Positions 38,266 to 48,222 of a DNA stretch of 64,000 bases are shown here, piece by piece. The DNA is from Paenibacillus sp. PAMC 26794. GTDB taxonomy: Bacteria; Bacillota; Bacilli; Paenibacillales; Paenibacillaceae. The notes under the pieces were generated by a model. That model worked only from the letters and a program-made list of their open reading frames with translations. It had not been told where the DNA came from and did no database searches. The translations under genes were made by a program, and so were the position numbers. The stretch is taken from NCBI RefSeq assembly GCF_000316035.1, contig NZ_ANHX01000017.1, positions 1-64,000 of the forward strand. The letters run 5' to 3'. The stretch's first letter is position 1. The number at the start of each line of letters is the position of its first letter.

Positions 38266-39993
38266 TTGTTGAAAAAAAACCGTAAACCGCTCCTCTCTCT
38301 TACACTTGTGACTGCCATGATTCTGTCTCTGTTCTCCTCGGCTATGGCTTCTGCTGCAACAAACAACAGCGATCAGGCTGGTACCTCAGCCGTTCCAAGC
38401 AAAATGCAGGTATATGTGAACGCCATGGAGCCTGGCTGGAATCTGGGTAACTCTCTGGATGCCGTTGGCGAGGATGAGACAGCCTGGGGCAACCCGCGCA
38501 TTACGAAGGAACTAATTCAATCGATCGCAGCTGAGGGCTACAACAGTATCCGTATCCCTGTGACCTGGGAAGCCCATATCGGCGACGCACCCGACTACAC
38601 AATTGATTCCGCTTACATGAACCGGGTTCAAGAAGTGGTAAACTGGGCCCTCGATGCGGATCTCTACGTCATGATCAATCTTCACCATGATTCCTGGCGC
38701 TGGATCAGTTACATGGAGAAAGACCATGACAACGTGCTTGCACGTTACAACGCTGCTTGGACTCAGATTGCGGACAAATTCAAAGATGCATCCGATAAAC
38801 TCATGTTCGAAAGTGTTAACGAACCACGTTTCTCCGAAGGCGGCACAACGGATGTTGCGATTGGATATCGCATGCTGGACGAGTTGAATACTTCTTTTCA
38901 CAAGATTGTAAGAACTTCGGGTGGAAACAACGAGACACGTCCGCTTGTGCTTCCAACGATGCATACCTCTTCCGCTCAACCTGATCTGGATGAACTGAAT
39001 AAGACCATTCAAAAATTGAATGACAGCAATATTATAGCAACCGTTCACTACTACGGGTTCTGGCCATTCAGTGTGAACATCGCAGGTTACACCAAGTATA
39101 ACGAGGAAGTACAGAAGGACGTTACCGACACATTCGATCGGGTATACAATGCTTTTACAGCGAAAGGCATTCCAGTTATCGTCGGTGAGTATGGCTTGCT
39201 TGGTTTTGACCAGCACACAGGTGTCATTGAGCAAGGCGAAAAACTGAAATTCTTTGAATTTGTTGGACAATATCTGCGTCAAAAACAGATGACAACGATG
39301 TTGTGGGATAACGGACAACACTTCGGTCGCACAAGCTTTACTTGGTCTGATCAGGAATTATTTGATACCATGAAAGCCAGCTGGACAGGTCGCTCATCCA
39401 CAGCCGAAACGGACCTCGTATATCTTAAACAAAATGAAACCATTCAAGATAAAAAAGTAAAACTCAATCTGAATGGGAACAAATTCAATTCCTTGAAGAA
39501 TGGCAATACGCCTCTTGTCAGAGGTAAAGACTATACGATCAAAAAAGATGTACTTACGTTAAATTCCAATCTGTTGACCAAATTGACAGCCTCTGGTGAT
39601 TTGGGCGTAAATGCCACACTCACGGCTGGATTCAATGAAGGTGCTGACTGGAACTTCAATATTATTAAATATGACACACCTAAGTTGAACGATGCAACAG
39701 GTACAACCAGTGCATTTGCCATTCCAACTACGTTTAACGGCAATCAACTGGCAACGATGGAAGCGACATATGCAAACGGAGAAAACGCCGGTCCACAGAA
39801 CTGGACTTCATTCAAAGAATTCGCCTACACATTCAGCCCAGATTACGAACGTAATGTGATCGAGCTAAAACCAAACTTCTTCAATGAAACCAATGATGGC
39901 GAAGTCACGCTTAAGTTCCATTTCTGGAACGGAGATGTGCTGACGTACAAAATCACGAAAAATGGAACCAATGTTGTTGGCGTAGCTTCATAA
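38266..39993 (+). CDS. Secreted GH5 endoglucanase/xyloglucanase with X2 and CBM46-like domains
   Basis: About 575 residues. A signal peptide (KKNRKPLLSLTLVTAMILSL...SAMASAA) is followed by a GH5 catalytic domain (residues ~45-385): GWNLGNSLDA, the acid/base Glu in FESVNEPRF, HYYGFWP and the nucleophile Glu in PVIVGEYGLLG. Residues ~390-480 form an Ig-like X2 module (YLKQNETIQDKKVKLNLNG...) and the last ~95 residues resemble CBM46 (ENAGPQNWTSFKEFAYTF...GDVLTYKIT). This order is that of Bacillus Cel5B-type enzymes that act on beta-1,4-glucans and xyloglucan. The start is probably a TTG (38266 or 38269) 6-9 bp after AAGGAG. Confidence 0.9.
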   Translation: MLKKNRKPLLSLTLVTAMILSLFSSAMASAATNNSDQAGTSAVPSKMQVYVNAMEPGWNLGNSLDAVGEDETAWGNPRITKELIQSIAAEGYNSIRIPVTWEAHIGDAPDYTIDSAYMNRVQEVVNWALDADLYVMINLHHDSWRWISYMEKDHDNVLARYNAAWTQIADKFKDASDKLMFESVNEPRFSEGGTTDVAIGYRMLDELNTSFHKIVRTSGGNNETRPLVLPTMHTSSAQPDLDELNKTIQKLNDSNIIATVHYYGFWPFSVNIAGYTKYNEEVQKDVTDTFDRVYNAFTAKGIPVIVGEYGLLGFDQHTGVIEQGEKLKFFEFVGQYLRQKQMTTMLWDNGQHFGRTSFTWSDQELFDTMKASWTGRSSTAETDLVYLKQNETIQDKKVKLNLNGNKFNSLKNGNTPLVRGKDYTIKKDVLTLNSNLLTKLTASGDLGVNATLTAGFNEGADWNFNIIKYDTPKLNDATGTTSAFAIPTTFNGNQLATMEATYANGENAGPQNWTSFKEFAYTFSPDYERNVIELKPNFFNETNDGEVTLKFHFWNGDVLTYKITKNGTNVVGVAS

Positions 39994-40030
39994 TATGGAT
40001 TCACAGCCGATCCATAGCAAGTGAATCCAC

Positions 40031-40075
40031 AAAACGTTCTGTCCAGAGCCCTATGCCCAGGTCAGAACGTTTTTC
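40031..40075 (+). terminator. Terminator of the GH5 gene
   Basis: AAAACGTTCTG pairs with CAGAACGTTTT around a long loop, then T-rich sequence, 38 bp after the stop codon. Confidence 0.8.
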
Positions 40076-40140
40076 CTTTTGCTTGGACAATCCACATGAT
40101 TACTCCTTTTGAACTCATTTACCTGTTTGAAAAAAATAAA

Positions 40141-40187
40141 AAAAGGCAAAGGAAAACGGGTGCATACACCAGTTCCCTTGCCTTTTT
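40141..40187 (-). terminator. Terminator of the sucrose PTS gene
   Basis: AAAAGGCAAAGG on one side and CCCTTGCCTTTTT on the other, with an inner GGGTG/CACC stem; T-run on the minus strand. About 50 bp after the PTS stop codon. Confidence 0.8.
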
Positions 40188-40238
40188 CAAATTGTTTTTG
40201 TGCTCGTGATCCAATACTTTTCTATTTCAAACGGTTAC

Positions 40239-42221
40239 TTATTGTGGCTCAGTAAATTTCACTACCAGCACCGCTTCCCCATTGGCTTGAACATGACCGG
40301 TTGACGTCCCTGTAACAGTTGCTATCGTTTCGTTTCCACTTGGGATCAACACAGGTGTAATCAACGGCAGACCCGCAGCCTGAATGACATCCATGTCAAA
40401 TTCAATCAACAACTGTCCTGCAGTTACACGATCTCCGCTATTCACATGCGCGGTAAAACCGTTTCCTTTTAGTCCAACCGTATTAATTCCGATATGAACC
40501 AGCATCTGTACACCCGTCTCATGCTCCAGAATTACCGCATGTTTACTCTTGTTCATGACATGTGCGATGACACCATCAAACGGTGCGTACACCTTACCTT
40601 CTGATGGCTCAATGGCAATGCCCTCACCCATGTGTTTTTCCGAGAACGCCGGGTCAGGAACCTGCTCCAGAGCAACGACGGTACCGTTCATTGGCGAAGC
40701 GATTTCGAGAAAATCTACCTTAGGACGATTGCTTGTAACGGCATCGGTAACTGAATTAATACGCGGATTAGAGTCCTCTGCTTTAACTTCAGTTGATGTT
40801 ACTCCACTGTTCTCATGGCTCACCGCTTCTTCTGCAACCGGTTGATCCTTATATCCGAAGAACCAGGTAAGTGCAAAAGCAATGGCCATGGCGACTACGT
40901 TGGACAAGATATACAACGGCAGTTGGCTGTTCAGATAGAGCAATGTTCCAGGAATAACCGTTACTGCCATGCCTGTACCTTGCAGATGGAACAGGGAAGC
41001 GATGAAACCACCCACACCACCACCAACCAGACCCATAATAAATGGTTTCATATAACGCAAGTTAACTCCGAAGATGGCTGGTTCGGTAATGCCTAGAAAT
41101 GCGGACAAAGACGAAGGTAATGCGAGTGCTTTGAGTTTCATATTTTTGGTCTTCAGACCGACTGCGAGACAAGCGGCTCCTTGTGCTGCCATGGCACAGG
41201 TGATGATTGCGTTGAACGGGTTAAATCCCGTCTTCTCCAGTAGCTGAATCTCCAGGAAATTAAAGATGTGATGTACACCGGTAACGACAATAATCTGATG
41301 AAAGAATCCAATGATAATACCTGCGATGCCAAACGGAAGATCCAATACGGCAGTTGTTCCATGCAGCACCCACTCTTCAAGAGAATGGAATACAGGACCA
41401 ATGGCGAAAAGTCCAAGCGTAATCATGACTGTCAACGTAATAAAAGGAGTCAGAATTAAGTCCAGTGCCTCAGGCACCCGTCTTCTTAGTACCTTCTCAA
41501 ACTTGGCGCCAATCAAACCTACAAAGAACGCGGGCAGAACTGATCCCTGATACCCCACGACAGGTATAAAACCGAACATATGCAGCGGCTGTGCTGATCC
41601 ATCTGCCACCGCGTAAGCATTCGGTAATGCCGGATTGACCAGCATTAGCCCCAGTACGATACCAAGTACCGGGCTTCCGCCGAATACGCGGAACGCAGAC
41701 CACGCTACAAGTGCAGGTAGAAATGCAAAGGCTGTATCCGTCAGGATTTGAGTAAACAACAGGAAATTGGCCGAGATATCATCCGGTGTTGCACCGAATA
41801 ACGCCAGAATTTCATTCTGGGTAAGTAATCCGCGCAATCCCATGAACAGTCCTGTAGCTACCAGAACGGGAATGATGGGTACAAATACGTCACCAAACGT
41901 GCGGATAGCCCGTTGAAAAGCATTTCCTTCTTTTTTCCCCTGACTCTTCACCTCATCCTTGGACGTTCCTTCGATTCCCAGCTTCTCAACCTCTTCAAAA
42001 ATTCGATTCACTGTTCCCGTACCAAAGATAATCTGATATTGACCCGAGTTGAAAAAGGCGCCTTTCACCTTCTCGATGTTCTCGACCGTTTTCTGATCAA
42101 TCTTTTCTTTATCTTTAACCATGATGCGAAGACGAGTTGCACAATGTGCAAATGATGCGATATTCTCTTTGCCCCCGATGGCATGAATGACTTCCTGGGC
42201 AATTCGTTGATTCTCCGACAT
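40239..42221 (-). CDS. scrA: PTS transporter EIIBCA, sucrose-type
   Basis: A 660-residue fused permease. EIIB (residues 1-90) carries Cys in HCATRLRIMVKD; EIIC (~105-460) has about ten membrane helices (IPVLVATGLFMGLRGLL, PALVAWSAFRVFGGSPVLGIVLGLMLV and others); EIIA (~510-660) has SPMNGTVVALEQVPDPAF and the active His in QMLVHIGINTVGLKG. Sucrose is inferred from the adjacent GH32 hydrolase and LacI-type repressor, in the order hydrolase then permease on the same strand. A fused EIIA is common in beta-glucoside and trehalose permeases and less so in sucrose ones, so specificity remains a context inference. Confidence 0.85.
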   Translation of the reverse strand: MSENQRIAQEVIHAIGGKENIASFAHCATRLRIMVKDKEKIDQKTVENIEKVKGAFFNSGQYQIIFGTGTVNRIFEEVEKLGIEGTSKDEVKSQGKKEGNAFQRAIRTFGDVFVPIIPVLVATGLFMGLRGLLTQNEILALFGATPDDISANFLLFTQILTDTAFAFLPALVAWSAFRVFGGSPVLGIVLGLMLVNPALPNAYAVADGSAQPLHMFGFIPVVGYQGSVLPAFFVGLIGAKFEKVLRRRVPEALDLILTPFITLTVMITLGLFAIGPVFHSLEEWVLHGTTAVLDLPFGIAGIIIGFFHQIIVVTGVHHIFNFLEIQLLEKTGFNPFNAIITCAMAAQGAACLAVGLKTKNMKLKALALPSSLSAFLGITEPAIFGVNLRYMKPFIMGLVGGGVGGFIASLFHLQGTGMAVTVIPGTLLYLNSQLPLYILSNVVAMAIAFALTWFFGYKDQPVAEEAVSHENSGVTSTEVKAEDSNPRINSVTDAVTSNRPKVDFLEIASPMNGTVVALEQVPDPAFSEKHMGEGIAIEPSEGKVYAPFDGVIAHVMNKSKHAVILEHETGVQMLVHIGINTVGLKGNGFTAHVNSGDRVTAGQLLIEFDMDVIQAAGLPLITPVLIPSGNETIATVTGTSTGHVQANGEAVLVVKFTEPQ

Positions 42222-42247
42222 GTTATCTCATTCCTCTCACGTAATAC

Positions 42248-43723
42248 TTAATAATTCCATTGAGTTGCTTCAAAATCAGCTTTGCCTCCGCGTGTAAAGA
42301 AACGAATGTCCACGCTGTCCCGGCTTGGGAAAATGCGGCTGGTAAAGACCTCTTCCCCATCGTTCACAAAGACCTCGACTGATGAAGCATCTACGAACAG
42401 ATGCAACTTAATCACTTCCGCAGTAAGTGTGCACTGTCGTACAACGCCATTCTGCTCTGCCAGCTCGGCACCAGACATCGTCCGATCCAAAACAACTTTC
42501 TGCTGAATCCGATCATACAGAAGAACCGTTTTTTCAGTTGCATTTGCCCGGAATTCGATGCCTACAATCTCTGCATCTTCATGGCTTATCTCACATATCA
42601 GCTCATAGGCAATCCCATTAAAACCAGTGAAAGATCGACTCTCATTGTCAATCGTTGCGCGAATATGTGTGCCTTTATCCTGCTGACGTAATTGGACCAT
42701 CTCTGCAACCGGTTGTTGAATTAACTTGCCGTCACGGAGTGACAATTGCCGAGGAATGGTCAGGCAATGAGCCCAGCCACTATCGTCTGTCGGATATTCC
42801 AGATCGGGAAGTCCCATCCAACCAACCAGAATACGTCTTCCGTCCGGGCCCTGCATCGTCTGCGGCGCATAGAAGTCGAATCCACGATCCAGTTCCTGAA
42901 ATTCACCATGATTGAACTCTCTCGTCTGGAGATTGAGCGGCTCACCGATCAGATAACCGGATTGAAAAATATTCTGATAATGATCTCCCGCTGCATCTAA
43001 GCCTTGTGGGGAAAAGACAAGTACACCTTTCCCGTCCATCTCCATATAATCCGGGCACTCCCACATGTAACCAAAGGAGGTTAATTGCGTACGAATTTCA
43101 CCAAGAAACTCCCAGTTGTTCAAATCGATTGAGCGATACAGCACCGTACATCCCGTCTCGTCTGTTCTCTGTGCACCAATGACACAATAATACGTGTCTC
43201 CTTGCTGCCACACCTTGGGATCTCTGAAGTGTTCCGTGTATCCGGCTGGTACAGACGAGATCACGGGATCATTCAGTTTGGTTACTGAACCGCTTTCATC
43301 CATGACTGCCAAGCATTGATAAGGCTGTCTGGCCCAGGCCTCATCCCTCATATTGCCTGTGTACAGCAAGTGCAGCTTGTCGTCTTTTTCAATCGCACTG
43401 CCAGAATAAGCTCCGTGTGAGTCATACCTGCCACCCGGTTCGATTCCAATCCCTACATTTTCCCAGTTCACCAGATTCTTCGAGCGGGTATGATACCAGT
43501 ATTTCATGCCGTGTTCTGTTCCAAGTGGGAACCACTGATAGAACAGATGATAATAGCCTTTATAATATACAAAGCCGTTAGGATCATTAAGCAGACCTGT
43601 TATCGGCTGAATGTGATAACTTTGTCGCCAAGGACATACCGATATCTGTGCTTCAAGCTTCGCAATCTCTCCAGGCTCCGCTTGCTCAATTCGTCTGTAG
43701 CGCTGTTCTCTAGTCATTTTCAT
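42248..43723 (-). CDS. scrB: Sucrose-6-phosphate hydrolase (GH32)
   Basis: A 491-residue cytoplasmic invertase that cleaves sucrose-6-phosphate into glucose-6-phosphate and fructose. Seen: the nucleophile Asp in the sucrose box GLLNDPNGFVYYKGYYHLFYQW (residues ~40-60, key residues N-D-P-N-G), the transition-state Asp in HFRDPKVW, and the acid/base Glu in YMWECPDY. The C-terminal beta-sandwich ends with SSVEVFVNDGEEVFTSRIFP, typical of GH32. The start at 43723 has GGAG 7 bp upstream. The permease follows after 27 bp, so the two form an operon. Confidence 0.92.
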   Translation of the reverse strand: MKMTREQRYRRIEQAEPGEIAKLEAQISVCPWRQSYHIQPITGLLNDPNGFVYYKGYYHLFYQWFPLGTEHGMKYWYHTRSKNLVNWENVGIGIEPGGRYDSHGAYSGSAIEKDDKLHLLYTGNMRDEAWARQPYQCLAVMDESGSVTKLNDPVISSVPAGYTEHFRDPKVWQQGDTYYCVIGAQRTDETGCTVLYRSIDLNNWEFLGEIRTQLTSFGYMWECPDYMEMDGKGVLVFSPQGLDAAGDHYQNIFQSGYLIGEPLNLQTREFNHGEFQELDRGFDFYAPQTMQGPDGRRILVGWMGLPDLEYPTDDSGWAHCLTIPRQLSLRDGKLIQQPVAEMVQLRQQDKGTHIRATIDNESRSFTGFNGIAYELICEISHEDAEIVGIEFRANATEKTVLLYDRIQQKVVLDRTMSGAELAEQNGVVRQCTLTAEVIKLHLFVDASSVEVFVNDGEEVFTSRIFPSRDSVDIRFFTRGGKADFEATQWNY

Positions 43724-43746
43724 AGCTGTTCTCCATTCAAAATATA

Positions 43747-43758
43747 GGAACCGGTTCC
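43747..43758. promoter_or_regulatory. LacI-type operator O1 within the scrB promoter
   Basis: Perfect palindrome GGAACCGGTTCC. On the minus strand it lies in the 17-bp spacer between a TTGCGT -35-like and a TATATT -10 box, so repressor binding would block RNA polymerase directly. Confidence 0.8.
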
Positions 43759-43834
43759 ATTCAACGCAAAAAAATAATTCCATATGGCATTAGTGCCTGC
43801 CCGTGTTCGCATATCCCAATTGGATATTCACAAT

Positions 43835-43846
43835 GGAACCGGTTCG
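43835..43846. promoter_or_regulatory. LacI-type operator O2
   Basis: GGAACCGGTTCG, one base off the palindrome of O1, centred 88 bp away, immediately downstream of the repressor gene's stop codon side of the intergenic region. The pair could support looping. Confidence 0.65.
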
Positions 43847-43870
43847 ATGGAATTATCATAAAGGATGTTT

Positions 43871-44854
43871 TTATAATTTGTCAACGCTTTCTCGAGGAAT
43901 TAGTTCTACGTCCAGTGTTGTTCGTTCCTCCACCGACTCGCCTTTGACCAGACGAATAATGTGATTCGCCGCTACTTTGCCCGCCTGCAAATAATGATAT
44001 TTCACAGTCGTCAGCGTGGGGTGAATCATCTCCGTAATATCATATCCGCCAAATCCGGTAACGGACAAATCTTGCGGAATGCGGATTTTATTGGAGAATG
44101 CAATCTTCATCACACCCAGTGCGATATTATCCGTAGCCCCCACGATGATCGTTGGTGTGATTTCTTTCAGAATGGCTTCAGCGGTAACAATGGCTTCCGA
44201 CATCTTGAAGCTTGTCTCATAATACTTCACTTCACATCCACCACACTCGGCGATTGCTCGCTGGAATCCTTGTTTACGATAGATCCCTACCGCCCGATCC
44301 TTCTCGCTAACTCCCATATACACGATCTTGCGGTGACCCTGTTCGACGACATATCTGCCCATCTCATAACCTGCCTGATCATCATTGTGAACCAGACTGT
44401 GCAGTTGCTCATGCTGCTGCCCCACCAATAACACCGGAATCCGTATATCCTCAACGGCCTTCAGATGTGCTTCAGTCACTTCAGCAGCCAGCAGAATAAT
44501 ACCCGATACCTTCTGTCGTGCAAAATCATAGATGGCATCAATCTCGCGCTGCATGTCCTGACTCGTATTTGCGATCAGCATCTGATACTGATTACTTCGC
44601 AGTTCTTCATCAATTCCGATCAATGTCTGGGATGTTGCAAAAGAATCAAGACGTGGCACAACCGTACCGATGATACTGGTCTTCTTAGCCTTCAGACTCT
44701 GTGCAAATGTATTGGGAACATAATTGTATTGTTTGATAATACGCTCAATCTTCTGGCGTGTATTCTCACTAACCGATCCGCCATTCAGGAAGCGAGAGAC
44801 CGTGCTTTTTGCCACACCTGCCATCTGAGCGATATCAGAAATCGTTTTATTCAT
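43871..44854 (-). CDS. scrR: LacI-family sucrose operon repressor
   Basis: A 327-residue LacI/GalR regulator. Residues 1-50 are the DNA-binding headpiece (ISDIAQMAGVAKSTVSRFLNGG, hinge KAKKTSIIGTVVP); the rest is a periplasmic-binding-type effector domain with IPVLLVGQQHE and LSVTGFGGYDITEMIHPTLTTVKY. It lies upstream of scrB on the same strand with two matching palindromes between them, so it should repress scrBA and be released by sucrose-6-phosphate or fructose. AGAGGAG precedes the ATG by 6 bp. The effector is inferred from context. Confidence 0.9.
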   Translation of the reverse strand: MNKTISDIAQMAGVAKSTVSRFLNGGSVSENTRQKIERIIKQYNYVPNTFAQSLKAKKTSIIGTVVPRLDSFATSQTLIGIDEELRSNQYQMLIANTSQDMQREIDAIYDFARQKVSGIILLAAEVTEAHLKAVEDIRIPVLLVGQQHEQLHSLVHNDDQAGYEMGRYVVEQGHRKIVYMGVSEKDRAVGIYRKQGFQRAIAECGGCEVKYYETSFKMSEAIVTAEAILKEITPTIIVGATDNIALGVMKIAFSNKIRIPQDLSVTGFGGYDITEMIHPTLTTVKYHYLQAGKVAANHIIRLVKGESVEERTTLDVELIPRESVDKL

Positions 44855-45099
44855 AAAGACTCCTCTTATTTCTATTAGCTAGTTTACCTTTTATTATACT
44901 TCGAATCGCAAACCCATGGCGAATTTGATTCAACTCCATTTATCGCACGTCTATGGTACATTCCCGATGTAATAGCAAAAGCCCGATAGCAATGTGACGT
45001 TCATACCGAAGTATGATCCGACATTCATCAGGCTGTTAAACTTTCATATACACGTTTGCTCAGATCTCTAACATAAGAACACTCGCTATTCCCTACATC

Positions 45100-46773
45100 T
45101 CAGACTTCGATAATAATAGGCAAGATCATTGGTCTTCTCTTTGTTTGAGCGTAAATATAGTGACCGATCTCGTCTTTCAGCTTTCTTTTGATCACATTCC
45201 ACTGATTCATACCTGCACCGGTCAACTCCCCCATTCGGTTTAGAACCAGCTCATGAATCTCATGCATGAATTCTTCCGAATCCTTAACAAATACAAACCC
45301 TCTGGAGATAATTTCGGGTGACGTGACCATCTGTTTTTCCGTTTTGCTCAGTGTAGTCACAATCACCAGCATGCCATCGGAGGATAGTTGCCTGCGGTCG
45401 CGAAGTACAATATTGCCGACATCACCCATGATCAGACCGTCTACGAGACTATTTCCTGATGCAATTTTGGGACCCAGCGAAGCAATGCCGTCTTTGTACT
45501 GGACCATATCCCCATTATTCACGATAAACACATGATCACGCTCTATACCTACGGATTCAGCAAGCAGTCTGTGTTGATACAACATGCGAAACTCACCGTG
45601 GATCGGAATCAGATAATCCGGTTTCATCAGGGTAAGCATCAATTTGAGTTCTTCCTGACTGCCGTGTCCGGAGACATGCATTCCTGCTGCACCACTTGAA
45701 CCATATATCACACGTGCTCCGAGAATATAGAGGTTATCAATTACATGTGCAAGATTCCGTTCATTGCCCGGAATGGCTCCGGCCGCAATAATGACCGTGT
45801 CCCCAGCGTTAATTCTTACGTGAGGATGTTTACCGGATGCCAAACGTGACAATGCTGCCATCGCTTCTCCCTGGCTACCGGTGCATAATACAACGACTTG
45901 TTCAGGTGGAAACTGATCCGAATCGATAGCTTCAATCAACAATCCGTCAGGAACTTGCAAATACCCCAATTCACTGGCCACCGATACCACATTCACCATA
46001 CTTCTGCCCAACAGTGCCAGTTTGCGACCCGTCTCGAATGCTGCATTCACAATCTGCTGTACCCTGCTGACATTCGACGCAAAGGTGGAGATGAATACTT
46101 TTTGTTTTGCACGGATAAAGGCATCCAGAATGTGGTCTCCCACAACACGCTCGGAAGGTGTAAATCCCGGTCTTTCTGCATTGGTACTCTCGGAGAGCAA
46201 GATATGGACACCCTGTTTGCCAATCTCGGCCATACGGTGCAGATCAGGGAAAGGTCCATGTACAGGCGACATATCAAATTTGAAATCTCCGGTATGCACA
46301 ACATTGCCTGCTGGGGTCTGAAAAAAGATACCCAGACAATCCGGTATACTATGGCTGGTTGCAAAAAAGGAAACCTCGATCCCTCCCAGCGTAATGCTGG
46401 AATGAGCATCGATCGTATGCAAGTCGGCCTTGCGCAGCAACCCATGCTCTTTCAGTTTAAGTTCGATCAGCCCACGCGTGAGCCTGGATGCATACACCGG
46501 GATGTTCATTTGTTTTAACAAATAGGGAATGCCACCAATGTGATCTTCATGTCCATGGGTAACTACAAGACCCCTTACTTTATCCAGGTTCTCCAGCAGA
46601 TACGTTACATCCGGAATGATCAGATCAATACCAGGTAATGTCTCATCGGGAAACTTCGAACCACAGTCAATCACGATGATGTCCTGATAGTACTGGATGA
46701 AATACATATTCTTCCCTATTTCATTCACGCCGCCAAGTGCAGCGATATACAGTTTGTTGTGGGCTAGATTCAA
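45100..46773 (-). CDS. Ribonuclease J-family ribonuclease
   Basis: About 557 residues of the metallo-beta-lactamase/beta-CASP RNase J family, a 5'-to-3' exo- and endoribonuclease of RNA decay and processing. Seen: the zinc motif VVTHGHEDHIGGIPY (H-x-H-x-D-H), the downstream VVHTGDFKFD, the beta-CASP GHGSQEELKLML His region, IPIHGEFRML, and the RNase J C-terminal domain. Firmicutes usually have two, RnjA and RnjB; this one cannot be placed without comparison. The start is probably TTG at 46773 (10 bp after GGAGG), since upstream in-frame codons precede that site. Confidence 0.88.
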   Translation of the reverse strand: MNLAHNKLYIAALGGVNEIGKNMYFIQYYQDIIVIDCGSKFPDETLPGIDLIIPDVTYLLENLDKVRGLVVTHGHEDHIGGIPYLLKQMNIPVYASRLTRGLIELKLKEHGLLRKADLHTIDAHSSITLGGIEVSFFATSHSIPDCLGIFFQTPAGNVVHTGDFKFDMSPVHGPFPDLHRMAEIGKQGVHILLSESTNAERPGFTPSERVVGDHILDAFIRAKQKVFISTFASNVSRVQQIVNAAFETGRKLALLGRSMVNVVSVASELGYLQVPDGLLIEAIDSDQFPPEQVVVLCTGSQGEAMAALSRLASGKHPHVRINAGDTVIIAAGAIPGNERNLAHVIDNLYILGARVIYGSSGAAGMHVSGHGSQEELKLMLTLMKPDYLIPIHGEFRMLYQHRLLAESVGIERDHVFIVNNGDMVQYKDGIASLGPKIASGNSLVDGLIMGDVGNIVLRDRRQLSSDGMLVIVTTLSKTEKQMVTSPEIISRGFVFVKDSEEFMHEIHELVLNRMGELTGAGMNQWNVIKRKLKDEIGHYIYAQTKRRPMILPIIIEV

Positions 46774-46874
46774 CTCTGTTATTCCTCCTCTGCGTGGCAA
46801 TCGTATACAATACGGATCTATATTCCTAGTATGGAAGCAATCGCCTCAGTTATGCATTTCAGCGTGATTATGCC

Positions 46875-46912
46875 AAAAAAACCACCACGGAATTTTCATT
46901 CCATAGTGGTTT
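46875..46912 (-). terminator. Terminator of the rhamnose operon
   Basis: AAACCACCACGGAAT pairs with ATTCCATAGTGGTTT with a T7 run on the minus strand, just after the rhaA stop codon. Confidence 0.85.
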
Positions 46913-46931
46913 ATACGAAAAATAAATACGG

Positions 46932-48203
46932 TTACACCAATGATTTATCACGCTGTAGTAAAACATCTTGTTCATAGGTTTTAATATCGGTGATCCACTT
47001 TTCACGAACTGGAACGCCTTGCTGAGCACAATAGTAGTCCCAGATCGCGCCAAACGGATAGGATTTGAACTCTTCCGTTAAGGCAAGGCGCAACGTGTAA
47101 TCCCCTTCCAACTCGGCTTGTTTCAAGGCATCCACCGGTTCAAGCATCGCTCGGAGAAGGGCTTTGATCGTGTTGCGAGTCCCCACAACCCATGCAGCTA
47201 CACGGTTAATGCTTGCATCAAAGAAATCCAGTCCAATATGTGTGGTCGCAAGCAGATCATGTCGAACCAGTTCACGGGCAATTTCCAGCAACTCATCGTC
47301 CATGATTACCACATGGTCACTGTCCCAGCGCATCGGGCGGCTTACATGAAGCAGAATGCCACTTGTAAACAATGACAAGGACGACAGTTTATTGGAAATA
47401 ACCTCTGTTGGATGGAAATGACCCGCATCCAGGCAGATTAACGTATCATTTTGCAAACCGTAACCCATATAGAATTCATGAGAACCCACCACATATGCTT
47501 CCGAACCGAGACCAAACAGCTTACTCTCTACCGCGTCCAGGTTGTGCTCTGGGTTAAGTGGTTCGCCAAATACTTCATCCAGCGATTCTTTGAGACGTTT
47601 GCGTGGTGTCAACCGGTCAACCGGATTATCCTTGAATCCGTCCGGTACCCATACATTGGTTACACAAGTCTGACCAAGCTGTTCCCCGAAATAAGCACCA
47701 ATCCGGCGGGATGCCTTGCAGTGATCAATCCAGAACTTGCGAATTTCAGGGTCTGGATGACTGAGCGTGAACCCGTCACTTGATTTTTCATGGGAAAAAC
47801 ATGTTGGGTTGAAGTCCAGACCGAGTCCTTGTTCTTTGGCCCATTTCACCCAGTTCTCATAATGCTTTGGCTCAATCTGATCCAGTTCAACCTGCTCGTC
47901 GGTATCCGTGTAGATCGCGTGCAGATTGACCTTATGTTTGCCGGGAATCAGAGCAAAAGCTTGCTCCAGATCGTTACGAAGTTCTGTTGGTGTGGTAGCA
48001 GCCCCCGGATATTGACCTGTAACGGAAATGCCCCCTGTTAACTCCCCATCTTTATTCAAAAAACCTTTGACATCGTCGCCTTGCCAGCAGTGTACGGATA
48101 CTTTGATCTCCGCGAGTTTGTTCAGTACCTCGTCCGTATCAATTCCGTGCTGGGCATACAACGCCTTGGCTGCTTCATACGCTTGCTTGACTTGGTTATC
48201 CAT
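46932..48203 (-). CDS. rhaA: L-rhamnose isomerase
   Basis: A 423-residue cytoplasmic enzyme converting L-rhamnose to L-rhamnulose. Family features: [14 protein letters not shown] near residue 35, [36 protein letters not shown] (metal-binding Asp and His near residue 270), SDHVVIMDD and [17 protein letters not shown] with the second metal site. The start at 48203 has AGGAGGG about 9 bp upstream. It follows the aldolase/dehydrogenase gene by only 19 bp, forming a rhamnose catabolic operon. No rhamnulokinase, mutarotase or regulator was found in the window. Confidence 0.94.
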   Translation of the reverse strand: MDNQVKQAYEAAKALYAQHGIDTDEVLNKLAEIKVSVHCWQGDDVKGFLNKDGELTGGISVTGQYPGAATTPTELRNDLEQAFALIPGKHKVNLHAIYTDTDEQVELDQIEPKHYENWVKWAKEQGLGLDFNPTCFSHEKSSDGFTLSHPDPEIRKFWIDHCKASRRIGAYFGEQLGQTCVTNVWVPDGFKDNPVDRLTPRKRLKESLDEVFGEPLNPEHNLDAVESKLFGLGSEAYVVGSHEFYMGYGLQNDTLICLDAGHFHPTEVISNKLSSLSLFTSGILLHVSRPMRWDSDHVVIMDDELLEIARELVRHDLLATTHIGLDFFDASINRVAAWVVGTRNTIKALLRAMLEPVDALKQAELEGDYTLRLALTEEFKSYPFGAIWDYYCAQQGVPVREKWITDIKTYEQDVLLQRDKSLV

Positions 48204-48222
48204 CCGCAAGAACCCTCCTATT

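Noticed and set aside
38512..39321. 269-residue minus-strand open frame
   Set aside because: Fully antisense to the GH5 catalytic domain; a by-product of codon bias.
43835..43870. Second operator as the promoter of the LacI gene
   Set aside because: It is at the 3' end of the repressor gene; the gene's own promoter must lie upstream of 44854, where a TATAAT is visible near 44893 but no good -35.
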